From Mesostigma viride (taxonomy: Eukaryota > Streptophyta > Mesostigmatophyceae > Mesostigmatales > Mesostigmataceae): a stretch of DNA of 64,000 nucleotides. The notes under the pieces are model-generated. The model saw nothing but the letters and a program-made list of their open reading frames with translations. It had not been told where the DNA came from and ran no database searches. The translations under genes were made by a program, and so were the position numbers. Shown one piece after another: positions 32,899 through 43,279 of this stretch. The stretch covers positions 1 to 64,000 of the forward strand of contig RPFO01002204.1 in NCBI GenBank assembly GCA_009746045.1, written 5' to 3'. How positions within the stretch are numbered: position 1 is the first letter of the stretch; every line of letters starts with the position of its first letter.

Positions 32899-33664
32899 CC
32901 CTCTCCCCCCTCTCCCCCCTCTCCCCCCTCTCCCCCCTCTCCCCCCTCCCCCCTCCCCCCTCTCCCCCTCTCCCCCCTCTCCCCCTCTCCCCCTCTCCCC
33001 CTCTCCCCCCTCTCCCCCTCTCCCCCTCTCCCCCTCTCCCCCTCTCCCCCTCTCCCCCTCTCCCCTCTGCCCCCTCTGCCCCTCTGCCCCCTCTGCCCCC
33101 TCTGCCCCCTCTGCCCCTCTGCCCCCTCTGCCCCTCTGCCCCCTCTGCCCCCTCTGCCCCCTCTGCCCCTCTGCCCCTCTGCCCCTCTGCCCCCTCTGCC
33201 CCTCTGCCCCTCTGCCCCCTCTGCCCCTCTGCCCCCTCTGCCCCTCTGCCCCTCTGCCCCTCTGCCCCCTCTGCCCCTCTCCCCCCTCTCCCCCTCTCCC
33301 CCTCTCCCCCTCTCCCCTCTCCCCCTCTCCCCCTCTCCCCCTCCCCCCCTCTCCCCCCTCCCCCCTCTCCCCCTCTCCCCCTCTCCCCCCTCTCCCCCTC
33401 TCCCCCCTCTCCCCCCTCTCCCCCTCTCCCCCCTCTCCCCCCTCTCCCCCTCTCCCCCTCTCCCCCCCTCCCCCCTCTCCCCCTCGATCTCCCCCTCTCC
33501 CCCTCGATTTCCCCCTCTCCCCCCTCTCCCCCTCTCCCCCTCTCCCCCCTCTCCCCTCTCCCCCTCTCCCCCTCTCCCCCTCCCCCCTCTCCCCCTCTCC
33601 CCCTCTCCCCCTCTCCCCCTCGATCTCCCCCTCTCCCTCTCCCCCTCCCCCTCCCCCCTCCCCG
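32899..33664. repeat. CCCCTCT satellite
   Basis: About 765 bp of 6-8-bp units, CTCCCC(C)CT. A central block (about 33066-33280) has the variant CTGCCCC(C)T and two or three spots carry CTCGAT. It stays open in several frames on both strands, producing spurious Arg/Gly- or Pro/Leu/Ser-rich ORFs. Confidence 0.95.
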
Positions 33665-35112
33665 GCCCTTGAGACAACGACGGCATGGGAACTAATATCT
33701 TTCTCTGACACCCCGGCGGGCAAAGACATGATGGGAAACAGCACATTTACGGCAAATCCCCACCTCAGTGCATAGCAATTGACGGGATGGAAACTAGCAG
33801 TTTTCCCATAAATCCCCTCCCCTTCCTTACTTCGCACCTTTTCGCATAGAAAAGGTTCAGTTTAGTTATATATGGAGCCAATCCACCTCATATCAGCTTT
33901 AGCATCTAGGGACGCCAACATGCTAAGTGCATACAGCTGGTGAGGACCTTTGCAACGCAGTTGGAGCCCCCTAAGACTGATGCCGCCCAGAGGCTTGGCA
34001 GTGCCGTCTTGGTCACGTGATGGTCTGATGCGCGTGGCAGTACAGGAATGTGTGTCCTATATCCTGCGCACCACGTGGAGCCCAGAACATCCACGGGACA
34101 AGATCTGGGTAGGGACAGTACTTGATAGTTCCTAGTCTGCTAAGTAGCTGGTCCTGTGGTACTGTGGTGCTTCGGCATAGAGTCTCGGAGTGTACCGAGA
34201 TGCTGCTGGCTGGCCAACCACAGGAACACAGGACTGACAGGATCTGCAGAGCTAGGAACTCATCAGGGTATGTCAGCCTTAGCAAATCCAGGACGTTCAG
34301 TGACATGAACGTTAGGGATTTGTCCATCCCCAGTATCGGTCATCTGTCTTGCCAAGACCTGGTAGGAGCAACCGAGGCATGCTGCCATGGCAACCTCGTT
34401 GCCCAGGCGTCTCTTCTTTCGTGGGCAGCGGTCATCCACCCTGACAGTATGTAGGTCGAGGTGTACGCTGGGCACACTGAGACAGCTCGGTGCAGGGCAA
34501 GGCAAAGCTCTAAGCTACAAACCTTGCTTATTCCTGTCGTTGGAAGACCAGGCTCTCACAAGCACTCAGCACAGCCCGTATGTATCCACGCGGTGGTCCT
34601 CAGCGCTAGTCTAGTTCCGCCCCTTCCTCCACAACCCGGCAGCTCGCAGTTCCCCTAGCCTGCCACCCCGCACCGCCATTACCCGCGCCCCAAGAGATCA
34701 AGTGTATTGCAATACATTCAAGGATACACCCAACGAAGAGATATTTATGTACTCTCACTGAGTACGAGATGACGTACCTCGCAAGCAGCCGATATAGAGG
34801 TCGTCGTGGCGTCGCCGGCGTACTGGCGACGTTGCGGCACCTGTGTATACGTAGCCGGTGTGACGATCGAGGCACTGATATCAATGCACTAGCGCGGCGT
34901 GGAGTTTCGATGATGAATACGTTCCTCCTAATAATACCGAGCAACTGATCGGATGTTCGTTAAGTTCGCGACGCCATCCTCAATGGCGACGCCATCCTCA
35001 ATCGCGACGCCATTATCGAGACTACCGTAATTTCTCTGCTCTTGTCTGCCGCAAGTTGGGAGCCGCGCCGGGCCTGACCTTGACGTCTCTTTTTTTTTTT
35101 TTGGCGTCTCTT
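33665..35112. other. No supported gene
   Basis: Overlapping short frames on both strands (for example 34013-34327 minus and 34122-34454 plus), none recognisable. Near 34968-35010 a 16-17-bp unit GCGACGCCATCCTCAAT is repeated about 2.5 times. The last bases before 35113 are CTCTT, the target duplication of Copia-A1. Confidence 0.4.
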
Positions 35113-35548
35113 TGTTAGGAGTGAGAAAACAATGTTTGCCACAAAGTTTTACTTTATTTCACTCAGATGAAAATAAGTCTCAGTCGGCAGCTGGCCGGCT
35201 GCTAGTTCCACCACAGGAGTGTGTGAGGTGTGAGGTACTAAGAGAGCAAACAAGGTGCGTAGCTTCGCCTTTTAAACAATTCCAGGCTCAGCTACTGGGT
35301 AGCAGTTATGATCTACCTACAACGTGGCCACACCAAACCGGTTCTTTTCTGACTGTGTGGCAGTTACAATCATAACGTGATCTCAAGCCAACCATTCACA
35401 ACCAAAGTTCAAGGTCAGTCACAGAATGACTGGGTCACTTATGGAACAGAACTTAAACATGCGGCACATGCCCGTTCATGTAGTCCTGGCAGAGCTAGCA
35501 CTAAACTATAAGTACTAGTTTCAGGCAGGTGTGTCGATACTTCTGACA
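35113..35548 (-). repeat. Copia-A1 3' LTR (436 bp)
   Basis: Begins TGTTAGGAGTGAG and ends ACTTCTGACA on the plus strand. Relative to the other three copies it has a 4-bp insertion (TGGC, near 35487) and a few substitutions. Confidence 0.93.
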
Positions 35549-35695
35549 CCCCCCTTACTCGGCACACAGGCCGGAAAACAAACTCAAGCAAGCCAGAACA
35601 AATGTTCACTAAAAGAACTGTAGTATGGGACCAGTGTCACAGGCTAGCAAGTGTGTCCTTATGTTGTCTCATCACTAATTGCCAGTAACTCAAAT

Positions 35696-36075
35696 ACCCA
35701 ACAACTTGTGTCTGAGCTCCACAAAACGTGGCTCAGGTAGTGCCTTGGTGAGCATGTCGGCGATCATCGCTGCCCCAGGAAGGTGAGACACCTGAACGGT
35801 GCCATCCGCGACCTTCGCGCGAATGTAGTGGTACTTGACGTCGATGTGCTTGGTACGCCGAGGGTGAACAGGGTCTCGTGACAGAGCCACAGCACCAGTG
35901 TTGTCGCAAAACACCTGAATTGGCCCTGAGGCCGGGTCACCCAACTCCTTGGTGATGGTGAGAAGGGGGACCACCTGCTGCGTGACACCGCACAGGGCCA
36001 TGTACTCGGCCTCACAGGTGGACAGGGCTGGAGTGGGCTGCTTGCGACTGGTCCACTCCACCGCAGCACCGCGGT
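35696..36075 (-). pseudogene. Copia-A1 pol, C-terminal RNase H part
   Basis: Encodes the end of the copia RNase H: VEWTSRKQPTPALSTCEAEY, FCDNTGAVALSRDP, RRTKHIDVKYHYIR, and the family-typical MIADMLTKALPEPRF close to the stop. It continues the frame of 43897-48224 across the Copia-B insertion, which separated it from its upstream part at the codons around YRGAAVEW. Confidence 0.9.
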
Positions 36076-36080
36076 ACATG

Positions 36081-36697
36081 AGTTAACGTAAAGGATTTAC
36101 GTTAGATGGATAGAGATTGTTACGCTCTTTCCAACGGCACCTTGAACGCCTCATTTGGTTAAGGAACGTAAAAGTTATGACGTTTCCTAGGCTGTGCCGA
36201 CAGTACCCGGCGCGCCACTGTGGGCGCGTACGGACACAGGATGTACAAGTGTCACTTTGATAGTCCGCAGGACGTTGACAGGACTTGTACAGGACTTGAT
36301 GGTCAATTGATAGGTAGGCGCACTGTAGCGCGCCAGGACCTATGAGACAATTGATGCTGAGCAGTGTACGGATAGGTCCACAGGACTAGCCGTATGGACA
36401 ATTGATAGATCTGCGCGCCAAAGGCGTGCCAGAGTCTGTGTAATCAATTGATTGACAGTTCAGCTGTGACAGTGCAGCTGAATACTTGGACGCGTCCCTA
36501 GTAAGCTATATGAGTGACTTGGTCACACCGGGACGCTAGTTCTTGCGTGCACGTTCTCTTGGCACTGCGACCCTGTCGTCTGTGCTGCGTGCAGTCTTGG
36601 AAGTGACGTGACTTACGTCTGTGTTTCCTGATTGTTAATAAAGGCAACTTCCTGCAAGAACCATGGCGGAATTCGTGGCATTCTTACCCTCACAACT
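36081..36697 (+). repeat. Copia-B 5' LTR (617 bp)
   Basis: Starts AGTTAACGTAAAGG and ends CCCTCACAACT. AATAAA at 36637-36642 is a possible poly(A) signal. An ACCATGG at 36660-36666 opens a 34-codon frame that crosses the LTR edge. Confidence 0.93.
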
Positions 36698-36721
36698 CGT
36701 ATTACACGCTCTGTCAAAAAG

Positions 36722-37432
36722 ATGCCAAATTCGGAAGAATTTCGGATTCCGGACGATGAGGAAATAGCCGCTCCGCCGGCTGGTTCTTCGTCAAGACCGA
36801 CGGTGCCGTCGTGGCAGCAATTGCTCGACGAAGTAACGGTCTCGCTCGACGAGCTTCATCGTCAGCAGCGTGCAGCTCACGCATTGCTCGGGGATAACCC
36901 CGAGGACCCCGATTTGCCAGCACTGGTGCCGGCAATCCGCAACCTGTTGGACCAGATTCGAAACATTTTATCGACATTTACGGTCCAGGTGCGGGGAGGT
37001 TTGCGGTCGGTGACCGAAGTCACGACTGCCATTGAGGAGTTGGACAACGTCCTCTCTTCACTCACCGGTTACCAGAGAAACCTGCAAAACTGGGCATCGC
37101 TACGCACGGGGGGCGCGCCGGCGGTGTCGACAAATTTGTTTCAGGATCTCGCGCTGTTATCGCTGCTCACTCGCGGCGTACGCAGTCGCGAGCGCCAGGT
37201 TTTAATTAACCTGGTGGCATTTCTCGCCTCTGTGCGAGAGTGGATTCCCGCGGGGTGGGAATTATTGACGATCTTTACACATCCTCTGCGCCTCGTCGCG
37301 CGTCGGCGCGTCGCAACTTACGCGGCGGGGAGCACGCCGGTTTTAATTCATACCGGTGCAGGTCCGGAGCTGGATATGGAGGATCGTGAGTTCGTATACA
37401 CGTACTGCGACTTCAGGGGCCTTGACTACTAG
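36722..37432 (+). CDS. Copia-B ORF1, extra protein upstream of gag
   Basis: A 236-codon frame starting MPNSEEFRIPDDEE. The same frame is open without an ATG from inside the LTR, with another ATG at 36632; I prefer 36722 because it lies inside the internal region. It has a Pro/Ser-rich start, then helical, heptad-like segments (LLDEVTVSLDELHRQQRAAH, VTTAIEELDNVLSSLTGY), a basic segment (HPLRLVARRRV) and an acidic Tyr-rich end. No zinc knuckle, protease or known domain. Copia elements normally open with gag, so this is an additional gene. It could be a matrix-like or accessory protein, but that is a guess. The intact frame in a young element argues for function. Confidence 0.7.
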   Translation: MPNSEEFRIPDDEEIAAPPAGSSSRPTVPSWQQLLDEVTVSLDELHRQQRAAHALLGDNPEDPDLPALVPAIRNLLDQIRNILSTFTVQVRGGLRSVTEVTTAIEELDNVLSSLTGYQRNLQNWASLRTGGAPAVSTNLFQDLALLSLLTRGVRSRERQVLINLVAFLASVREWIPAGWELLTIFTHPLRLVARRRVATYAAGSTPVLIHTGAGPELDMEDREFVYTYCDFRGLDY

Positions 37433-37601
37433 TCGGCCTAATTTTCTTCTGCAGTACTCGTCGACATTTTTTTGTCGAATTTTCAGCGGCAATTCGCGGG
37501 GCGGCAGCGACACCGGCGCAGGCGGCAGTGGCGACACAAAAATTTTGTACATATTTTCTGCTGCTTTGTTAAGGTGTTCTTTGAATAGCTGGTAGTGCAG
37601 G

Positions 37602-38715
37602 ATGGCTGAGGGACGCCGTAGCAAGGGTCCAGCCAGTGGGAATAATAATGGGGGTGCTGGTAGTGGAACCGCTCACGTAGATGACGTGGGGCTTACCGGA
37701 GAGATTACCAACCTTCCTCACAATAATAATAATGCACAAGCTATTCATGGCTTTGATCTTACCACACAGGGTCTTTTAATTGTCAATCAGTTGCAGCCTG
37801 TAACCTCAGACTCCAAGCCTAAGCAGGCTGAAGAGTTTGTGGAGGGATTGGAAGGGTTCCCTAGCTTGTACGGTGGTACAAATTACTATCAAATCTGGAT
37901 AGGCAGTAGCACTTTTGGCAAGTGTACTGACCAGATTAAGGACCTAACCAGGGAGTGCAAAAAGGCCAATAAGGCCTGGGCACTGTACGTGGCTGAGCTG
38001 AAGGAGCTGCTGGAGGACCAGAGGAAGAAGTGGCATCCATTGGCAGGACAAGTACCAAGGGTGGGAGGTCAAGGGGGACCTGATCCAGAACTTTCTCAAC
38101 TATTGTAAGATGGTTGAGGAGGGCAGGGCTCACGGCTTTAATGTCGCTGATAACATAGCCCTAACCAACTGGCTCAAGGTTTCTGGGCTGGATAAGGCGA
38201 CACGTGGCTCCTTAAAAGTCATGTGTGCCCCACACTCTACCCTGAAGGCCTACAAGGTCATCATTAAACAAGCTCTCGAGGCAGAGGAGCTGTTTGAGGG
38301 TGGAGTGCCAGCAGTGAAGGCTACCCAGGCAGGCGGGCGTACCCAGGGTGGCTCCAAGACGTCTGAGGCTGACCGAAGCCAAGGAGGGCGTAGGGGCAAC
38401 CATCACAAGCGCAAGGGAGATCATTCACCTGATTCTGACAGGAGGTCACACTCCAAGTCGGTGTTCAGGCGGGTGGGTGGTCAGCCCAAGCAGGGCAACG
38501 CGTCTGACAATGGGGGCAGTGGCCAGGGCAAGTCCAAGATACAATGCTACCTGTGCAAGGGGTGGGGGCACATCAAGAAGGAGTGTCCCAGCTTCAAGAA
38601 GTCCCAGGGCCAGGGCAGCAACAAGAATAACAACAACAACAAGAAGAACAACAACAAGTCCCAGGCAGGCCAGCCTTCAAAGGGCAGTCAGCAAGAAGAC
38701 AACAAGGAGCAGTGA
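37602..38715 (+). CDS. Copia-B gag (needs one +1 frameshift)
   Basis: Two frames together look like one copia gag. The first, 37602-38108, opens MAEGRRSKGPASGNNN and includes GLEGFPSLYGGTNYYQIWIG and KELLEDQRKKWHP. The second frame (open from 38002, ending 38715) continues WQDKYQGWEVKGDLIQNFLN, NIALTNWLKVSGLDKATRGS, a basic linker, a zinc knuckle IQCYLCKGWGHIKKECP (CX2CX4HX4C) and an Asn/Lys-rich tail. A +1 shift is required somewhere in 38002-38105. It ends in TGA at 38713-38715, in frame with pol. Confidence 0.8.
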
Positions 38716-41700
38716 CTGTCTGAGGCAACCCCTACACACCTTAATTCACCCAAGGGGGAGGCCAGGTGCTCCAATGCAGATTTTATATCTGGGCAACAAG
38801 AGGGTGATCTCCAGGTTCAGTGTGGCCCCAGGTCACCTGGAGAGGTACAGGTTCCTATGAAGACGTCCTTGACAGCTGATGCAGCTGTAAGTATGTCTGA
38901 CCCTATGCATCCTCGTGCTGGGCACGAGGGTGGACCTCTCATTTTGAGAGAAACCAATGTACAACCACAGAGGGGTGTGAAGGCCTCTGGTGGTATGCAT
39001 GTGGTCCCTGCTGGCGGTCCAGGTGTTGGGCATGAGCAGGGTGACTCAGGCTCTGAGTCAGAACAGGATGGAAGTCAGCATGGTGATGCTGGACAACCTG
39101 ACAGCACAGTCCTGACTGTGCCAGGGACTGCTTCCTCTGTGTACCAGGAGTTGGGTGCCCGAATCCACAACATGTTTGGGCATGCCACTTCTCTGTCAAA
39201 CAACTTTGCCTTCCGTATGGGCAGGGCACCCCTTCTTAAGGCGTGTCAGCAAGCTGCCTCACGGTGTAAGTGCCAGTTGTCCTCCAACAAGCCCAGGAAA
39301 TCACATGCCAAAGCTCTACCTCAGAGCATTGGTGATCTGCAGTGTGATATCCAACACATCAGGGGCATGCAACTGTTGGTGTGCGTGGACAGGTACACGA
39401 AATACAAGGTGCTGGAGCATTTACCTTCTATGAAGAACAGGTACTTGCTGGCTGCCCTGCAGAATGTAAGAGCCAAGTTTCCTACCACAAGGATCCAGGT
39501 GGACATGCAGTTTCAGCATCTCAAGGGTGATCCTACCCTTCCTGAGTTGCTGGTTACACCTAGGGAGGCTCATGGGCAGCAGGGTGCTATCGAGAGGGCA
39601 ATCCAGGAGGTCAAGAAATTGATCATCTCTGAAGACTGGGTACCCTTGTCTGCACCTGCACTTGTCAGGAGTGCATGGCTGAGGAACGTGGAGCAGCAGC
39701 TGAACAGCAGGGTTAACTTCTACTATGATGGAGTTGCTGTCAGCCCAATGGGTCTATATCATGGCCTGTGCCCACCACATGTGCTGGAGGGCTGGAAACA
39801 TGCTGCACATGTCACCTTTGCCAAGCTGAGGGAGAAGGACCGGGGTTGGAAGATGCTGGAGCCACAAGTGGGTCAGAAGGTCCTAGCTTGGAAGGAACCT
39901 AGCCTTTATGGCAAACGTGGTAGCTGGAGTCCTGGGGTGGTTACCCAGGTTGATGAAGCTAGCCACGCATGCTTGGTCAGCATGGAGGACGAACCAAAGC
40001 ATGTACACCGGCTGAGTTGGTCATATGTCAAGCCTAACCTGATGAATGAGGGCAGTCAGGCACAAGGCTCACAGGATCTGCAGGATTTTCAGGTCCCAGG
40101 TGACATCACTGACGCAACGACCACATCTGTTGCAGGGGAATCTGTCAGCCCTGGCCAGGTTGCAGAGGTACTTGTTGAACAGGCTGCAAGGTCAACAGCT
40201 GGGGAGTCAACTGTCAAGCCCAAGGCACTAACCAAGCCCAGGGGGACAAGTTTGGCTGGATTGATTGGGGCTCTACAAAGGGCCAAGAAGCAGCCCAAGG
40301 TAGCCAAGCTCAGGTGGCATGGCAATCTGGGGCTGGACACTGCCTTAGAGGTAGACACTAATTCTCAGGTCTCCATTATTGGGACCAGGGCTGCAGCAGG
40401 GTACAGCATGTCTGAACCCAGCTATCAGTTTGTGTCTGACTTCAGTGGCGGGGTACACGTGAAGGTACTGGGTGAGGTATTCATTCCTATCCTTGGACAG
40501 GACACTGCTTTTTGTGTCTTGGAGGGCTATCAAGGACCTGCTCTTCTGGGGCAGAATTTCCTATGCCAGGATGGGGTAGTGATCACGTCCTCTCTCCTGA
40601 CTAAGGAAGGGGCTGGTCAGGTCCCACTGATTAATTTCAGGACCACTCACCTATCACGTGCAGTAACCAGGACGGTTAAGCGTGTGCAAGTGTGCCAGGG
40701 GCAGGAGCCCTTGGTTGATGACCTCATACTGCCAGCTGCTAGTCATCCAAGCAGTTTGGGCATTGGTCCTCACTCACTTGCTGGACACAGCCCTATCAAC
40801 TACCAAGGCCTGGTGAAGCTCATGTCCTCTCCCATTATGTGTCCCCAGGTCACACTGGGTCTGATTAAATCTGGGGAGGACTGGATCTCCAAGAAATGCG
40901 TGGAACCTGTCAATGACCTGCCTCCTGCACGACGTCTACTCAAGCTCAAGTTTGTCATCAAGATGAAGGAGGTGGACGGGGTCAAGGTACCACATGTCAG
41001 GCCAGTGCTGAATGAGTTCAAGGGTACTGGTGAGTGCACTGCTGAGGAGTTGTATACCCCTGGCATGCTGCATGATACTTGGAGGCTGCTGCTGTGTGTC
41101 TTTCTAGGCCTTCTCAACAAGGGCTTGGACTATGGCTCAGTGGTGATAGACTTCAAGAGGGCATTTCTGGAGGGTGATGCAGATGTGGCACAGGAAAAGT
41201 GGGAGGGCAAGACGCCTTTCTATGTTAGGGTGCCTGCTGTATGGAAAAGGGACATCCACACGGAGTTCCTTAAAATCCTCAAGGGCCTGGAGGGCCTGAG
41301 GTCAAGTCCAATAATCTGGAGGGAGACTCTCAACCGTTTCCTGAAGGAGCATTGCAACTTGAAGGTCTCTCCTGTAGACCCCTGTCTGTTTCTGGGGCAA
41401 TGGGAAGGCCTGCCAGTGTATGCTTCGCTGCACGGGGATGACCTACATCTGATAGCTCCCACGTCGTGGCTTAAGGAGCTGATCTCCATCATTAAGTCCA
41501 AGTTTCCTCTGGGTAGGGAGCAATGGCAGGTGGAGAATGAGCCTCTGCTGTTTGTGGGCATGGAGGCCACACTGGTGAAGAAGGGAGGGGAGTGGCGTAT
41601 GCTGCTGGTGGGGGGCAATGACTATCAAGAGACCCTCATTAGCAAGCTTCCTCCAACCATCACACAGGCACTGTGTCCCATGGTGAGGGGCATGGTTGCT

Positions 41701-42342
41701 TGGGTGGCAGGCATTTCCAGGCCAGACCTTATGGTCATAGCCAGGTTGCCTGATGACATGCTGGTGGAGCTAGGGTCTGCCAAGGTGGCTGATCAGGTCA
41801 GGGCTTCATCTGGCATTCTGTTGTCTGCAGTGGATTTATCACAACCCATTTGCATGGAGCTGTATGTGGATAGCTCAATGGACAGCAGGCAGGTCTCCAA
41901 GGTCAGGGGCAGGGCTGCAGGGCTCTTTGTGCTCAGACAGGAAGGCCTGGGGAGTTTGGTGAGCTGGTTTAGTCGCCTGCACAAACGGGTGGCTGTCAGC
42001 AGTGATGTGGCAGAATGCAGGGCTATTTGTGAAGGCATTCACACAAGCCTTTATCTGAAGGAGTTGCTTCATCAGATGACTTCTAACACTCCTTGGCCAC
42101 TTCAGGTTACCACTCTTCTAAAAACAGACTCCATGGGGATGGTGCAGTTTGTGCACAGGCAGATGGCCAGAAGTAGGGACTTGGATTATCTCCTTCTTAA
42201 GGAGTTGTCCTCCTTGGCCAATATTGAGCATATCCCTGGGGTTGACAATCCTGCTGATGCTTTGACCAAGCTAGTGCAGAAGGCAGCAGTGCAATACAAG
42301 GTTCTTCAGTCTCTGATGGACCCATCTCAGCAAGCTGTCTAA
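38716..42342 (+). CDS. Copia-B pol: integrase - protease - reverse transcriptase - RNase H
   Basis: The first ATG is at 38857 (1161 codons), but the frame is open back to the gag TGA. Residues from 38857: HNMFGH and CxxxxxxCKC near 104-139 (zinc-binding HHCC-like); integrase with CDIQH (Asp about 164), QVDMQF (Asp about 216) and HGQQGAIERAIQ (Glu about 246), giving only about 29 residues between the last two; then an aspartic protease, EVDTNSQVSIIG near 498-509 with PALLGQNFL near 561-569; copia RT with VVIDFKRAFLEG (Asp about 766) and SLHGDDLHL (GDD about 861-863); and RNase H with ELYVDSSM, DVAECRAI, TDSMGMVQF and HIPGVDNPADALTK. The protease is downstream of the integrase, unlike Ty1/copia elements, and is retropepsin/Ty3-like in sequence. 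Confidence 0.88.
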   Translation: MSEATPTHLNSPKGEARCSNADFISGQQEGDLQVQCGPRSPGEVQVPMKTSLTADAAVSMSDPMHPRAGHEGGPLILRETNVQPQRGVKASGGMHVVPAGGPGVGHEQGDSGSESEQDGSQHGDAGQPDSTVLTVPGTASSVYQELGARIHNMFGHATSLSNNFAFRMGRAPLLKACQQAASRCKCQLSSNKPRKSHAKALPQSIGDLQCDIQHIRGMQLLVCVDRYTKYKVLEHLPSMKNRYLLAALQNVRAKFPTTRIQVDMQFQHLKGDPTLPELLVTPREAHGQQGAIERAIQEVKKLIISEDWVPLSAPALVRSAWLRNVEQQLNSRVNFYYDGVAVSPMGLYHGLCPPHVLEGWKHAAHVTFAKLREKDRGWKMLEPQVGQKVLAWKEPSLYGKRGSWSPGVVTQVDEASHACLVSMEDEPKHVHRLSWSYVKPNLMNEGSQAQGSQDLQDFQVPGDITDATTTSVAGESVSPGQVAEVLVEQAARSTAGESTVKPKALTKPRGTSLAGLIGALQRAKKQPKVAKLRWHGNLGLDTALEVDTNSQVSIIGTRAAAGYSMSEPSYQFVSDFSGGVHVKVLGEVFIPILGQDTAFCVLEGYQGPALLGQNFLCQDGVVITSSLLTKEGAGQVPLINFRTTHLSRAVTRTVKRVQVCQGQEPLVDDLILPAASHPSSLGIGPHSLAGHSPINYQGLVKLMSSPIMCPQVTLGLIKSGEDWISKKCVEPVNDLPPARRLLKLKFVIKMKEVDGVKVPHVRPVLNEFKGTGECTAEELYTPGMLHDTWRLLLCVFLGLLNKGLDYGSVVIDFKRAFLEGDADVAQEKWEGKTPFYVRVPAVWKRDIHTEFLKILKGLEGLRSSPIIWRETLNRFLKEHCNLKVSPVDPCLFLGQWEGLPVYASLHGDDLHLIAPTSWLKELISIIKSKFPLGREQWQVENEPLLFVGMEATLVKKGGEWRMLLVGGNDYQETLISKLPPTITQALCPMVRGMVAWVAGISRPDLMVIARLPDDMLVELGSAKVADQVRASSGILLSAVDLSQPICMELYVDSSMDSRQVSKVRGRAAGLFVLRQEGLGSLVSWFSRLHKRVAVSSDVAECRAICEGIHTSLYLKELLHQMTSNTPWPLQVTTLLKTDSMGMVQFVHRQMARSRDLDYLLLKELSSLANIEHIPGVDNPADALTKLVQKAAVQYKVLQSLMDPSQQAV

Positions 42343-43260
42343 GCTGGGGCATTGGAGAGCAGATTGTGTGGTAGTGTCAGCATTGTGACTGGCATAATAC
42401 CTGTATTTTAGTCTGTACTAAGGCTCATGGACCATGGTACACTCACTCTGATTTTAATCAGGATACAGCCAGGTTTTGGCTGGGGTTCATGCTGTTGACT
42501 ACACAAGGTTGACAGGTCCATTACAGACCATGTATTCTATTTTAAAAAGAAATGTATATTTGTACATACTTCTCACAATGGTCTGGGAACCTTTATACTG
42601 GGGTTTATAGGGCGGGGTTCGATTCCCTGGTATTATGTTTCTACAAGCTGGCCTGTTCAGGTGTTTGCCTGTTCAGACTTCCCTAGTTCCCCAGGGCAGG
42701 ATTTAATTGTTGCCTATGTGTTTCATTTTGTCATTTGTTTGCTGTGGCAGTTTACCATCTGGCAAGTAGACGGGCGCCGTAAGACGGGCGCCAATAGACC
42801 CCTGTTGAGAGAATGACAGGCAAACTATTGTAATACGCCTTACTTTGTCAAGTGGTATTTTAATTGTCATGGATTTATTGTACTTATATTGAATATGTAC
42901 TGGGTTTTATGGGATTAGTATCTGGGATTAATGTAACTCACCGCCAGAAGGTCATTGTACTGGAGGCTCTACCGAGGTGATGGGATTAATTCCTGGAGAA
43001 GACCTCATAGAATTAACCTGTATGTATTTAATTTTGTGTGCTTCTAATATCTGGTGGTACTCTGTAATGCCACTTCCATAGGTTTTCTCCATTTCTCATG
43101 AAATGGTTTTCCCTGTGGCAGATCTGTTTCTTTTCCAGTTCCTTAAAAGAAAGGGCTGGGGGAATGGCATTGGCCATTAAAGACATCTGTTCAAGCTTCA
43201 AGCTGGAGTGAAGGACATTTCAAGCTACTTCAAGGGTCCCTGGCAGGGGATGTGACCCCT
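42343..43260 (+). other. Copia-B 3' non-coding region
   Basis: About 0.9 kb with no open frame of note. It includes a short direct repeat AGACGGGCGCC (near 42768 and 42782) and an exact Pol III B-box-like GGTTCGATTCC at 42616-42626. Confidence 0.6.
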
Positions 43261-43279
43261 AAAGAAAAGAAGGGATTGG
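43261..43279 (+). other. Copia-B polypurine tract
   Basis: A purine-rich run (AAAGAAAAGAAGGG then ATTGG) abutting the 3' LTR at 43280, as expected for the plus-strand primer. Confidence 0.75.

Noticed and set aside
32781..33837. Long open frames on both strands (Arg/Gly-rich on minus, Pro/Leu/Ser-rich on plus)
   Set aside because: They are by-products of the CCCCTCT satellite, open in several frames on both strands, with no non-repetitive domain.
36662..36763. Short ORF from ACCATGG at the 3' edge of the Copia-B LTR
   Set aside because: Good start context but only 34 codons, overlapping the start of ORF1; at most an upstream ORF.
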